DNA of 64,000 bases from Microscilla marina ATCC 23134 (GTDB lineage Bacteria > Bacteroidota > Bacteroidia > Cytophagales > Microscillaceae): NCBI RefSeq assembly GCF_000169175.1, contig NZ_AAWS01000007.1:155001-219000 (forward strand). Reading direction: 5' to 3'. Shown here piece by piece: positions 37,915 through 46,370 of the stretch. Position 1 is the first letter of the stretch. Each line of letters opens with the position of its first letter. Under the pieces are notes generated by a model. It was not told the origin of the DNA and searched no databases. It worked only from the letters and a program-made list of their open reading frames with translations. The position numbers and the translations under genes are program-made.

Positions 37915-38436
37915 ATGGCAAAGGTATTTAGTATTGTAAGAATACTTACAATCATTTTTTTCTTTATGGCTTTATTGGGGATGTACTATGACCTTAATTT
38001 ATATTCAAAGGGACTGGTCATCTATTTCGACGCCAACCAAAAGCCCGCATTGTCTACTACTTCTAACATGGTATTTTGGGTAGGTACAGGTTTTATATTG
38101 TTATTAAATGGTTTGGCAGTAGCACTCAAAAACCTCTTTCATGCATTGCCCAGGCAGGCGCTCAAAACTTTTACCCCAAATTCAGATTTTTGGTTGAAAG
38201 ACGAAGAGTCACGCGATCATTACTATGCTGTAATGGATACCTGGTTGATGACTTTTATAGGAGTACTCAATATGTTTTTGGTATTTGTGGTACTTAAAAT
38301 GTGGCGTATGAACCGTGCTTTGAAAGGAGAGATTACTGAATATAGACTCTTGACCGTGGCTGCAGTGGTCATTATTGTCTTTTTTATCTCCTATATATTT
38401 GTTAGGTTCAGAGTTAAAAAATATGATGTAGTGTAG
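37915..38436 (+). CDS. Small integral membrane protein
   Basis: A 173-residue protein with four hydrophobic helices (about 8-30, 43-66, 100-125 and 142-163) and no recognisable domain. It follows the ABC exporter by 54 bases on the same strand and ends at a terminator, so it is probably co-transcribed and could assist the exporter. The sequence gives no more. Confidence 0.7.
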   Translation: MAKVFSIVRILTIIFFFMALLGMYYDLNLYSKGLVIYFDANQKPALSTTSNMVFWVGTGFILLLNGLAVALKNLFHALPRQALKTFTPNSDFWLKDEESRDHYYAVMDTWLMTFIGVLNMFLVFVVLKMWRMNRALKGEITEYRLLTVAAVVIIVFFISYIFVRFRVKKYDVV

Positions 38437-38460
38437 CGAAAGCTTGTATACAGCAAAATT

Positions 38461-38503
38461 AAAAAAGGAGGTATTTGGTATAAGCCGAATGCCTCCTTTT
38501 TTT
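38461..38503 (+). terminator. Terminator after the exporter unit
   Basis: A 12-bp stem GGAGGTATTTGG with CCGAATGCCTCC (G-T pairs allowed), flanked by an A-run and followed by seven T, so it can serve both convergent genes. Confidence 0.85.
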
Positions 38504-38523
38504 AATAAAAAATCACGTAATGC

Positions 38524-38901
38524 CTATAAAGGAATCAAGTTTAGAGGTAGGCTCACATCCTCTAGATAGTCTTCTCCTTGTTCCAGCATGTCCATGTCGT
38601 TTTCATCATAGTACCAGTTCACTTTTACTTCTCCACCCTTGTTTTCGTAATAATCTTCCAATATGTTGAGTATCTCCAAAAAACGGCGTGACGTACTGGT
38701 ATTAAAGTAAGTCATTTTAAAATTTAACTCGATTTTTCTGCCTTCTTCCTGAGTATATTCTTTGAGCCATTCGAATACCGGCTTAAAAAATTCTAATGTA
38801 TACTCTCCGTAAGAGTTTTTCGAAACTTCTAATACGCCAGAGTTTGCATCAAAATCAATGCGCGGTTTATACTCAGTAGCCTCTATGGTTAAATTTTCCA
38901 T
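38524..38901 (-). CDS. SiaC-like regulatory phosphoprotein (DUF1987)
   Basis: A 125-residue protein of the SiaC (DUF1987) family, with a fold related to STAS anti-sigma antagonists. The region FKMTYFNTSTSRRFLEIL contains T68, the same position number as the threonine phosphorylated by SiaB in Pseudomonas SiaC. The N-terminal half has the EVSKNSYGEYTLEFFKPVFEW pattern. Unphosphorylated SiaC binds an output enzyme (a diguanylate cyclase in Pseudomonas); no GGDEF gene is near here. It is the last gene after the CHASE2 protein (105-base gap), both on the minus strand. Confidence 0.88.
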   Translation of the reverse strand: MENLTIEATEYKPRIDFDANSGVLEVSKNSYGEYTLEFFKPVFEWLKEYTQEEGRKIELNFKMTYFNTSTSRRFLEILNILEDYYENKGGEVKVNWYYDENDMDMLEQGEDYLEDVSLPLNLIPL

Positions 38902-39006
38902 TTGTTGTGAGGTTTTGATCTATGCTGTAATAAGAATTGTTTACTAAAAATAATTTGGTTGGCTTAATTACCAAAGGTTACATTTAACAAATATATAAAT
39001 TTTCTG

Positions 39007-40317
39007 CTAAACTGCTTTTTCTTCTTCTTGTTTAGGCGAAAATTTATTATTGAAGAGGTTTTTACCCTTTTCGATCAAGTTCATATAAAATGCCAGAATA
39101 ATGGTTCCTACGTGAATATTGAACAAAAAGAAGGAAACAATTGAAATAACCATAAAATAAGAAGCAAATACAGTCATTGAAGCCAAAAAACTGCCTGCAT
39201 CACTCTTTCTGGTCAGTTTTTGTATCCACTTGCCATAAATGGTTCTATAATAAAAAGTAATAAAGGATATGAACCAGTAAGCTAACAACAAATAAATTAC
39301 AAAACCTGCTTTAATTTGATTATCTCGGTTTTCGAGTGCCAAAAAAGCATTTAATAAAATCAGAGGACCTTGTGTGTCACCGTAAATTGTTTCGTGTATA
39401 TCGTTGCCATTGGTGAGCGTAAAATCGCCAATAAATACAATACGATCTTTGACAAACTCATGTACCCCATCGGCACTTACAACATTACCATCGTCATCGG
39501 TTTCAAGCAAAGCAAGCAACTCTCCCAGGTATATCTTGCTATACTGTACAGGTTTTGCTTTTGCCTTTCCTTTTTTGTTATGAGTGCTGTCGTTTACCTG
39601 AGCATCGCCGCTAAAACCATAAGGACGAATGCGGTAGTCGATGATGAAAGAATTAAAGATAGGGCGTCCACCTAAAGAGTAATAAAAGGTATTTTTTTCA
39701 AACTTTTCGCCAGGGTGTATACCTTCATACATAATGAGTGGGGTAGACTTAAGCGAATCGTTATGAAAAAGCTTGAATTTAACTGCTTTTTGAGATGTTT
39801 TCTCTAAATCAGACAGCGATAATTTACTCTTGGGTATTTTTACATCTGGATGCACAGGTTTGTCGTTGTCGTCGCGATGATAAGATACCGCCATTCGGGG
39901 GAGTTTTTTGATGGCAGCCAACATAGTCGAGTCATATTCAGTAGAGTCTTTAAATTCTATGTCGCATACCATAAATTTGTAGTTGGGTTTTTTGCTGAGA
40001 ATAGTAAAAAACTGAGCAAGCTTTTCGCGGTCGGTAATGGGTTGATAACCAATCGGAAACCCTTCACTGTCGTTTTTATCAATCAAAGCCTTGTCCCAGG
40101 CAATATTTATAAAGGCAAATCGATCAGGGTTGGGTGGTTTTTCCCATTTAAGTATGAGGTTTTTTACCGCCGATGAATAACGAATGAGCGGGAACTCATC
40201 AAAGAATACATAAGGATAGCTCAATAACGTAAATGTTAGCCACATCATCAGCAATGCATTAGAAAAGCTCAATGCTGATACGCGCAGTACTTTTTTCTTA
40301 TTGATTTTGAACGCCAT
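39007..40317 (-). CDS. CHASE2 domain membrane protein without an output domain
   Basis: A 436-residue membrane protein. TM1 (about 12-35) is followed by an extracytoplasmic CHASE2 domain (about 40-330: FAFINIAWDK, FMVCDIEFKD, VKDRIVFIGDFTLTNGNDIHET, the usual CHASE2 end) and two to three closely spaced helices (about 338-415). CHASE2 proteins normally continue into a kinase or cyclase, but here only about 20 residues follow the last helix, so the sensor has no enzyme output of its own. The SiaC-like gene lies downstream and the FecR-like gene upstream on the same strand. Confidence 0.88.
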   Translation of the reverse strand: MAFKINKKKVLRVSALSFSNALLMMWLTFTLLSYPYVFFDEFPLIRYSSAVKNLILKWEKPPNPDRFAFINIAWDKALIDKNDSEGFPIGYQPITDREKLAQFFTILSKKPNYKFMVCDIEFKDSTEYDSTMLAAIKKLPRMAVSYHRDDNDKPVHPDVKIPKSKLSLSDLEKTSQKAVKFKLFHNDSLKSTPLIMYEGIHPGEKFEKNTFYYSLGGRPIFNSFIIDYRIRPYGFSGDAQVNDSTHNKKGKAKAKPVQYSKIYLGELLALLETDDDGNVVSADGVHEFVKDRIVFIGDFTLTNGNDIHETIYGDTQGPLILLNAFLALENRDNQIKAGFVIYLLLAYWFISFITFYYRTIYGKWIQKLTRKSDAGSFLASMTVFASYFMVISIVSFFLFNIHVGTIILAFYMNLIEKGKNLFNNKFSPKQEEEKAV

Positions 40318-40416
40318 AGAGAGGGGGTGTTTAATGGAAAAACGCTGAGTTTCTCGAAAAAAACGAAATCAGGTTAAATTATAAGCCTGAGTTAGATCTT
40401 ACCTTCATCTAATGGT

Positions 40417-40451
40417 AAAAAAATAGCCAGGCAATGTGAACTGTCTGGCTA
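40417..40451 (-). terminator. Terminator between the FecR-like and CHASE2 genes
   Basis: A 10-bp stem (TAGCCAGGCA with TGTCTGGCTA, one mismatch) with T-runs on both sides in either direction. It separates the transcript of the upstream minus-strand gene from the CHASE2 gene, which then needs its own promoter. Confidence 0.75.
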
Positions 40452-40550
40452 CTTTTTTACAATTATAATGCTATAAATTTGATGGTGGTGGGTTATGATA
40501 AACTTTCAACCAATGTTTAGAGCAAAAAAGTGTATGATATGGTTAAACAC

Positions 40551-41420
40551 CTATTTTTCTGATTTTTGAGGCTTAAATTTTACATCAGTAGATGAGATAA
40601 AGCCATTGGCTTTTAACCATTTTTTAAATACCTTTTCGTCAAAGTATTTACCGTGTACATCCCTTACATAAGTGTATACATGGGTATATTTGGCGTTGTC
40701 GTTCAGGTTTTTGTCTTTGTTATAAATGGCTAACAACTCGGTAAGCTCATTTTTTAATTCATCTGAATCAACAAAAACCACATTAAAAGCGGCTTCTTTT
40801 CTTGAAGAACGATTGCTTTTGTCAAAGTAGTAAATCTCAATTTGCTCTACTTCATCCGGGCTTATTTTAACCCCATTTTTAGTGAAAATTCTACTTTTAT
40901 CAAAAGTAACTGTGTTGCCTTGATAAGGTAGTTTTTTGTTGATAGCCTTGCCATTGTACACATAACGACAAACCAAAAATTTGGTTTTGCTCAATGGGTA
41001 ATTTGACAAGTTTACATTAAACGCTACTTTTTTACCAATAATGGCAAAATCAGTGTCACCAAAATAACCTTTCAAACTTTCTACATCGGTGTCTTCAGCG
41101 CCACGCGTACTTGCTTTGGCGTTTTTCTTAAGAGGCGATACCACATCTTTGACAAAAGCATAAAATTCGGTGCCTTTTTTCTTGGCACGTTTGGTAGTTA
41201 AAATAAAGCGTCCACGACGGCTACCAATCATTACTGCTTTGGCTCCTTTGCTTAGTTTTAAATTGTCTGAAGATTTGATCTTCATACCACGGCGTAAGTA
41301 TTTTTTTGTGCTTACGTTTTGAATCTTGCCTTTGACGTGTACTACGTGGTAGGTTTCCAGTAGGTGGTCACTACTGGTGTTTATGTTTAATAATAGTGAG
41401 AATATGATCGCAGAAATCAT
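40551..41420 (-). CDS. Secreted protein with FecR-like N-terminal domain
   Basis: A 289-residue protein with a short signal peptide (about 1-16). Residues 25-75 (VHVKGKIQNVSTKKYLRRGMKIKSSDNLKLSKGAKAVM, only a pattern) resemble the FecR/SLH-type beta repeat that starts with V.G.v and ends with a Gd.l..gd.l....~s. motif. The rest is mixed alpha/beta, lysine-rich, with no known domain. It precedes the CHASE2 gene on the same strand with a terminator between them; similar pairs occur in other Bacteroidota. Function unknown, probably periplasmic. Confidence 0.75.
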   Translation of the reverse strand: MISAIIFSLLLNINTSSDHLLETYHVVHVKGKIQNVSTKKYLRRGMKIKSSDNLKLSKGAKAVMIGSRRGRFILTTKRAKKKGTEFYAFVKDVVSPLKKNAKASTRGAEDTDVESLKGYFGDTDFAIIGKKVAFNVNLSNYPLSKTKFLVCRYVYNGKAINKKLPYQGNTVTFDKSRIFTKNGVKISPDEVEQIEIYYFDKSNRSSRKEAAFNVVFVDSDELKNELTELLAIYNKDKNLNDNAKYTHVYTYVRDVHGKYFDEKVFKKWLKANGFISSTDVKFKPQKSEK

Positions 41421-41782
41421 GGCTTTTTAATAGTTTAGTTTTTGAAAAAAATTACTTAGTAGTGTTTAATAAATAATCAATTTTTGAGTGTTTCAAGCTA
41501 TTTTTTACAATAGTTATACTAATCAGAAGAACGTTTAATTTGATTTTTTGTTACTTAATCTGATTTTTGCTATATTGAAATTTTTTTCTGTTTACAAAGC
41601 ACAAATGACACTCATCCTATATAAAAGGTTATTGTGAGAGTCTTTGTAATCAGATGCGCTGTTGAACGGTTGATGGATGTTTAATGAGTACAATGCAAAA
41701 ATAAGAAACCTATGTGGCATTGTACAACAATAGAGGAGAGGGATTATAAATATTTTTATCAAACTTATCTATATAATCAACT
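41421..41782. other. Divergent intergenic region before the restriction-modification pair
   Basis: About 360 strongly AT-rich bases between the minus-strand FecR-like gene and the plus-strand endonuclease gene. No gene or RNA was recognised. No control (C) protein gene, which often precedes such systems, is present. Confidence 0.5.
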
Positions 41783-42580
41783 ATGTTTAGAATAGAACAG
41801 TTAAATAAAGCAGAACTTATAGAGTATTGTAAAAAAATAGGTATCGAGGAGGTCGTTGGTAAAAGCAAAGAAGAGCTAAAAACAGCTATTAGTATTCATT
41901 TTGATAATGAGGTATTAGGGTCTATAACTTCAGGTCAGGCAACGAGCTTATTAACTCAAAAAATTGAATTGCTTGCAGAAGAATATGCCGCTAATCTGCA
42001 ACTTAAAGTTTTGAAGCGTAAGCAAGAAATGATAAACGATGATAATTCACATTATTTAATATATCGTGTGTTAGGCATTGCTAGACAAGAAGGGAGGTTG
42101 ATAGATGAATATCAAAATACAGGTCGTTTTTTATATAAATATGCAGGTTCTTTTCTCGAAGAAGCAACTTCAATATGTTTGAAGTTTAATAATCTTAAAG
42201 GTGGTAAAAGATTTGTGAAAAATACTCAAGGTAAAAAGCCTAAAAATTTTGAAATAGACTTTGTAGATGGACAATATGCCTTTGAGATTAAGTGGAGGGA
42301 TGCCACTACAGATGGTGATCATATTACCAAAGAACATACTAGAATACAGGTAGTCAAAAGTCAGGGGTATATACCAGTTCGCATTATGTTTTATTACCCT
42401 CAAAGATTACAAGCACAAAAAATACAGGCAACTTTAAAAACTTTGTATACAGGTGTTGGAGGAACGTATTATGTGGGTGATGATGCCTGGAGTTTTGTTC
42501 GGGAGCATACAGGCTATGATTTAAAAAGTATATTGATAAATATTGCAAATAAACGAATGCCAGAAAATGGAAGTAAATAA
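41783..42580 (+). CDS. Type II restriction endonuclease (ApaLI-like)
   Basis: A 265-residue endonuclease. The core has a PD-(D/E)XK arrangement: FEIDFVDG with D159, then YAFEIKWRD with E168 and K170, followed by DGDHITKEHTRIQV. The flanking FLYKYAGSFLEEA and VGGTYYVGDDAWSFVREHTGYDL match my recollection of the ApaLI family (which cuts GTGCAC), but the recognition site cannot be read from the sequence. It overlaps the methyltransferase start by 14 bases, as is typical of a restriction-modification operon. Base composition is clearly lower in G+C than the neighbours, which suggests horizontal transfer. Confidence 0.75.
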   Translation: MFRIEQLNKAELIEYCKKIGIEEVVGKSKEELKTAISIHFDNEVLGSITSGQATSLLTQKIELLAEEYAANLQLKVLKRKQEMINDDNSHYLIYRVLGIARQEGRLIDEYQNTGRFLYKYAGSFLEEATSICLKFNNLKGGKRFVKNTQGKKPKNFEIDFVDGQYAFEIKWRDATTDGDHITKEHTRIQVVKSQGYIPVRIMFYYPQRLQAQKIQATLKTLYTGVGGTYYVGDDAWSFVREHTGYDLKSILINIANKRMPENGSK

Positions 42581-43778
42581 ATTATATCAAGGGCATTGTA
42601 TAGAGATTTTAAGAAAACTAGAGGCTGATTCGGTAGATTTAGTTTATTTTGATCCTCCCTTTTTTACTCAGAAGAATCACACATTAACTAATAGAGATGG
42701 TAGCAAAAAGTATCAGTTTAGTGATCATTGGAAGTCTTTAGATAGTTATTTAGTTTTAATAGAAGGGTGTCTAATAGAAAGTCGAAGGGTGCTTAAAAAC
42801 TCAGGAAGTGTTTTTTTGCATTGTGACAAAACAGTGTCTCATCATATAAGAACAGTATTAGACAAGGTTTTTGGGGTAAAAAACTTTAGAAGTGAAATTA
42901 TATGGAGTTACAAAAGGTGGTCAAACTCTAAAAAAGGTTTGCTAAACGCTCATCAGAATATTTATTTTTATTCAAAAACTAAAGAGTTTAAGTTTAATCA
43001 ATATTATACCGACTATGCCCCAAGTACCAATGTTGATCAGATTTTACAGGAGAGAAAGAAAACAGCTAATGGGAAGTCTGTATATAAAACAGATGACAGT
43101 GGTAAGGTTATATTAGGCAAAGAAAAGAAAGGGGTACCTTTATCAGATGTTTGGGAAATTCCTTATTTGAATCCAAAGGCTAAAGAGAGAGTTGGGTATC
43201 CCACCCAAAAACCTGTATTATTATTAAAACAAATATTAAACGTAGGAAGTAATAAAGGGGATTTAATAGTAGATCCTTTTTGTGGAAGTGGAACTACTTG
43301 TGTGGCAGCTAAAAGCCTAGAACGAAATTTTATAGGCATTGATAGTTCGGAGGAAGCCATTAGTCTGGCTAACCAAAGGTTACAGGATATGTTAATTACT
43401 GATTCAGCGTTGTTGAAAAAGGGAGCAAAAAGTTATATAGAAAAAACAGAAGAAGAGCTTAACCTTTTAAAAAGTATAGATGCTATACCTGTACAAAGAA
43501 ACTTAGGGATTGATGGTTTTCTTAAAAATCACTTTAATGATAAACCCGTTCCTATCAAGATTCAGACAAAATCAGAGAGTTTAGAAGATGCAATTGAAAA
43601 GCTGGAAAAAGCCTGCAAAGGAAAAGGTTATCAATTAAAAATTGTATTACAAACTAAATCAAATATAGAGAATAACCGCTTATTTGATTTAGCTTCTGAT
43701 GTAAAAGTAATTAAGTCGAGTCATCTACTTTTGGTAGAGCTTCAAGAGCAAATGATGAATAAACTGATACATAAGTAA
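42567..43778 (+). CDS. DNA methyltransferase, beta class (N4-cytosine or N6-adenine)
   Basis: A site-specific methyltransferase of 403 residues. The start at 42567 (MEVNKLYQGH) is preferred to an in-frame ATG at 42543, as it gives the family N-terminus. Catalytic motif IV DPPF (D29) comes before the SAM-binding motif I VDPFCGSGTT (about 228-240), the order of the beta class. The last 110 residues are less conserved and lysine-rich. It overlaps the endonuclease gene by 14 bases. It should protect the host at the cognate site; whether the modified base is A or C cannot be told. Confidence 0.85.
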   Translation: MEVNKLYQGHCIEILRKLEADSVDLVYFDPPFFTQKNHTLTNRDGSKKYQFSDHWKSLDSYLVLIEGCLIESRRVLKNSGSVFLHCDKTVSHHIRTVLDKVFGVKNFRSEIIWSYKRWSNSKKGLLNAHQNIYFYSKTKEFKFNQYYTDYAPSTNVDQILQERKKTANGKSVYKTDDSGKVILGKEKKGVPLSDVWEIPYLNPKAKERVGYPTQKPVLLLKQILNVGSNKGDLIVDPFCGSGTTCVAAKSLERNFIGIDSSEEAISLANQRLQDMLITDSALLKKGAKSYIEKTEEELNLLKSIDAIPVQRNLGIDGFLKNHFNDKPVPIKIQTKSESLEDAIEKLEKACKGKGYQLKIVLQTKSNIENNRLFDLASDVKVIKSSHLLLVELQEQMMNKLIHK

Positions 43779-43807
43779 CAGTGTTGAAACACACGTTACT
43801 TATGTAT
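43767..43807. terminator. Hairpin overlapping the methyltransferase stop
   Basis: A perfect 13-bp inverted repeat (ATACATAAGTAAC at 43767-43779 and GTTACTTATGTAT at 43795-43807) with a 15-base loop. The TAA stop of the methyltransferase lies in the left arm. It faces the convergent hisS stop, so it probably ends both transcripts, although the T-tract is weak. Confidence 0.6.
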
Positions 43808-43815
43808 TTCTATCT

Positions 43816-45219
43816 TTATACCACTTTCTGGATAGGCTTCAACTTTTCAATGATCTCATCTACAGTCAAAGCTTCTTGCTCGCCAGAATCCATGTTTTTC
43901 AAAGTAAGCTTGCCACTTTTCATTTCTTCTTCGCCCACAATCACCACATAAGGAATAGACTTACGGTTGGCATATTTAAATTGTTTATTCAGCTTTGCCG
44001 CATCCGGAAATATCTCACAACTAATTCCTCTGTTTCTAAAACGTGGCAAAAAAGGCAAAGTATAAGCCTCAGCCTTGGGGTCAAAGTTGGTAAACATCAC
44101 CTGTACCGAAGCGTGGGTATTTGCTGGAAACAGGTTGAGTTCATCCATTACGTCATAAATACGATCTACCCCAAACGAAAACCCTACTCCTGATACTCCT
44201 GAAAGGCCAAAAGTACCTGTAAGGTCGTCGTAACGACCCCCACCACTAATACTTCCAATCTGAACATTGTTTACTTTTACCTCAAAAATAGCCCCCGTAT
44301 AATAACTCAAGCCTCTGGCAAGGGTAATGTCAAAATCAAGGCTAAAGTCTTTTTCAGGTTCAGCCGACTGGGTCATGGTTTTTATATAGTTTAGTACTTG
44401 CTCTACCTCATCTAAACCTTGCAGCCCAGCAGGAGCTTTATCGGCAAAAATGGCCCTAAGTTTGGCTATCTTTTCGGTAATACTTCCCTTGATGTCGAAA
44501 AACGGGTGGAGCTTTTCTATAGCAGCACCATCTATACCACGGGTGGCAAGCTCTTCTATTACTTTGTCTTTACCTATTTTATCCAGTTTATCTATAGCTA
44601 CACAAATATCTCCAATGCGTTCTTCGTGTCCTATTACCTGAGCAATGCCCGTGAGAACCTTTCGGTTGTTTATTTTCAACGAAAAATCATCGATTCCAAG
44701 CTTAGGTAACACCTCATTGATCATGATAATGATCTCAGCTTCACAGATCAAAGAGTCAGTACCTACTACATCGGCATCACACTGATAAAACTCACGGTAA
44801 CGTCCTTTTTGGGGGCGATCGCCACGCCATACAGGTTGTATTTGGTAACGCTTGAAAGGAAAAGCCAGCTTGTCGCGATGCATGACTACAAAGCGGGCAA
44901 AAGGAACAGTAAGGTCATAACGAAGGGCTTTGTCAGCGATTTTTGGGGTAAGATGCTTAGCCCCTTCATCGATGTCATCCTGGGTTACTTTTCCAAGATA
45001 ATCACCAGAGTTTAAAATCTTAAAAATCAATTGGTCACCTTCGTCGCCGTATTTCCCGGTAAGTACGCTCAACTTTTCTATAGAAGGGGTTTCGAGAGGG
45101 GCAAAACCAAATTTCTGAAAGGTAGATTTGATCGTATCTAATATGTAGTTACGCTTTGCCATTACCTCCGGACCAAAATCGCGGGTGCCTTTAGGAAGGC
45201 TGGGTTTTTGAGCTTTCAT
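43816..45219 (-). CDS. hisS: Histidyl-tRNA synthetase
   Basis: A class II aminoacyl-tRNA synthetase of 467 residues that charges tRNA-His. Motif 2 region QIQPVWRGDRPQKGRYREFYQCD, the histidine-specific LARGLSYYTGAIFEV and GGGRYDDL (motif 3 side) are present, as is the N-terminal PSLPKGTRDFGPE (motif 1 region). The C-terminal anticodon-binding domain (about 370-467) ends normally. Length is that of Bacteroidota HisS. It is monocistronic and convergent with the methyltransferase gene. Upstream lies a chain of MITE-like elements. Confidence 0.97.
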   Translation of the reverse strand: MKAQKPSLPKGTRDFGPEVMAKRNYILDTIKSTFQKFGFAPLETPSIEKLSVLTGKYGDEGDQLIFKILNSGDYLGKVTQDDIDEGAKHLTPKIADKALRYDLTVPFARFVVMHRDKLAFPFKRYQIQPVWRGDRPQKGRYREFYQCDADVVGTDSLICEAEIIIMINEVLPKLGIDDFSLKINNRKVLTGIAQVIGHEERIGDICVAIDKLDKIGKDKVIEELATRGIDGAAIEKLHPFFDIKGSITEKIAKLRAIFADKAPAGLQGLDEVEQVLNYIKTMTQSAEPEKDFSLDFDITLARGLSYYTGAIFEVKVNNVQIGSISGGGRYDDLTGTFGLSGVSGVGFSFGVDRIYDVMDELNLFPANTHASVQVMFTNFDPKAEAYTLPFLPRFRNRGISCEIFPDAAKLNKQFKYANRKSIPYVVIVGEEEMKSGKLTLKNMDSGEQEALTVDEIIEKLKPIQKVV

Positions 45220-45297
45220 TTCTGTATGTTGGCTTTTTTTATTGATTAACTCTTATTTGAGTATTGGGCTTTGTTTAATTATTGTGTTCAAACAAGC

Positions 45298-45506
45298 TTA
45301 GGAATTGTTCAAAAATAAATTTACACTCTGAGAGGTGATTTTTCGCCTTGATACTTCGTTATTTTTAGCCTTTGGCAGAGCTCGGCACAGCATAGCTGTA
45401 GCCATCGGTTTTTGCCCGTAGCGCTGCTATGGGCGCAAAAAATAGCCTCGTCTCAAAACAAAACATCTACCTCAAGAATAGCAATTTAATTTCTCACCAT
45501 TCCTTA
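45298..45506. mobile_element. MITE-like element E1
   Basis: An element of about 209 bases whose ends are imperfect inverted repeats: the left end TTAGGAATTGTTCAAAAATA matches the complement of the right end (45481-45506) at roughly 20 of 26 positions. Inside is an inverted segment around GCATAGC and GCTATGG. It carries no gene. Its right end overlaps the left end of E2 at TTA. Confidence 0.5.
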
Positions 45507-45667
45507 GGAATGGTGTAAAAATAAAGTTCTATAGTAACGCCAAAATATTTTGTTGGCAGAAGAGGCAAAAAAACGCGGCATAGCAGCGCTACGGCAAGTT
45601 TTTTTAACGAATTCTGTCAGCGAAATATGACGTTAAAAATGTAAATTTATTTTGGTACTATTCCTTA
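45504..45667. mobile_element. MITE-like element E2
   Basis: An element of about 164 bases with imperfect terminal inverted repeats (left TTAGGAATGGTGTAAAAATA, right complement at 45641-45667 ending CCTTA). The inner part GGCATAGCAGCGCTACGGC, then AAGTTTTTTTAA, resembles the inner part of element B at 24800-24825. Its ends are shared with E1 and E3. Confidence 0.5.
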
Positions 45668-45832
45668 GTACACTGTAAAATAAATATCTTATGCTTTTTT
45701 CGGCTTCTTTTGCCCTCTGACTTCTCTTTACAAAAATCGCGTAGCTTTGGCTATGCTCTATTTGTAAAGATCGCCAGCAAACAAAATAAACTCGAACTAA
45801 ATAACAACTTACTTAATTTACAGTGTACTTAG
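45665..45832. mobile_element. MITE-like element E3 with 13-bp terminal inverted repeats
   Basis: A 168-base element bounded by a perfect 13-bp inverted repeat (AGTACACTGTAAA at 45667-45679 and TTTACAGTGTACT at 45817-45829). Inside are CTTTACAAAAATCGCGTAG and GCTATGCTC segments forming an inner stem. No gene is present. Confidence 0.6.
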
Positions 45833-46011
45833 TTTTGGATTGGCAAGTGTAGGCAAAATGCTGACTATTAACCATTTGTCGTTACTTGTTGGTCACAACT
45901 AATTGCTTGTAGCTATGTTGACACACAAATAATAAAACATTACTTATTTATTGGAATAAGCTACAAAGCTAAGGATTTTTTTTGTTGATATGTGCTAAAA
46001 CCAGACATCAA

Positions 46012-46043
46012 TTTGTAGATTGAAAAATAAAGGCTTAATTTCG
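46012..46043 (+). promoter_or_regulatory. Probable promoter of the 52-residue basic protein
   Basis: TTTG (46012-46015) and TAATTTCG (46036-46043; one mismatch to TAnnTTTG) are separated by 20 bases and lie 39 bases before the start codon. Confidence 0.45.
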
Positions 46044-46081
46044 CATGAAATTTTTTGTAGAATCAGAACGGAGATAGAACA

Positions 46082-46240
46082 ATGGCAGTGACCAGATTAG
46101 AGCGCAAGGGACGTACAAACCGTGCCCGCGCAAATAACCGTAAGGCGGTTATGAAACACCAATCAACTAAACCTACCATCAAAAAGGTAGATATCGAAGC
46201 AATTAAAAAAGAGTTTGAAGAAAAGAAAAAAGATCAGTAA
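46082..46240 (+). CDS. Conserved small basic protein of 52 residues
   Basis: A complete frame of 53 codons: begins MAVTRLERKGRTNRARANNR and ends EFEEKKKDQ. The first half is strongly basic, the second half is charged and helical. It has the look of a family of very short proteins found across Bacteroidota with the same LERKGR/RANNR start, possibly ribosome- or RNA-associated; that role is an inference from charge alone. A promoter-like motif lies 39 bases before the start and two hairpins follow the stop, so the gene stands as its own transcription unit. Callers with a 60-residue cut-off miss it. Confidence 0.8.
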   Translation: MAVTRLERKGRTNRARANNRKAVMKHQSTKPTIKKVDIEAIKKEFEEKKKDQ

Positions 46241-46280
46241 GACCTTTTAAAATTGCCTTACTCAAGAAATTGAGCATCAT

Positions 46281-46309
46281 AGGTGAGCCGCTGGTTTCAC
46301 CTTTTTTTA
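46281..46309 (+). terminator. Terminator after the 52-residue gene
   Basis: AGGTGA and TTCACCT arms (loop about 10-12 bases) followed by seven T, about 40 bases after the stop codon. Confidence 0.65.
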
Positions 46310-46314
46310 TAGTT

Positions 46315-46350
46315 AAACCCCCACATTACTCTATTGTAGTGTGGGGGTTT
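46315..46350. terminator. Bidirectional hairpin before the minus-strand membrane gene
   Basis: A stem of AAACCCCCACATTA and TAGTGTGGGGGTTT (near perfect) with an 8-base loop, 20 bases from the stop of the convergent gene, ending transcripts from both sides. Confidence 0.75.
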
Positions 46351-46370
46351 ATAGTTTTCACTTTGCTTGT

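Noticed and set aside
45298-45832. Insertion sequence with transposase
   Set aside because: Elements are under 210 bases each and hold no reading frame of useful length, so they are non-autonomous at most.
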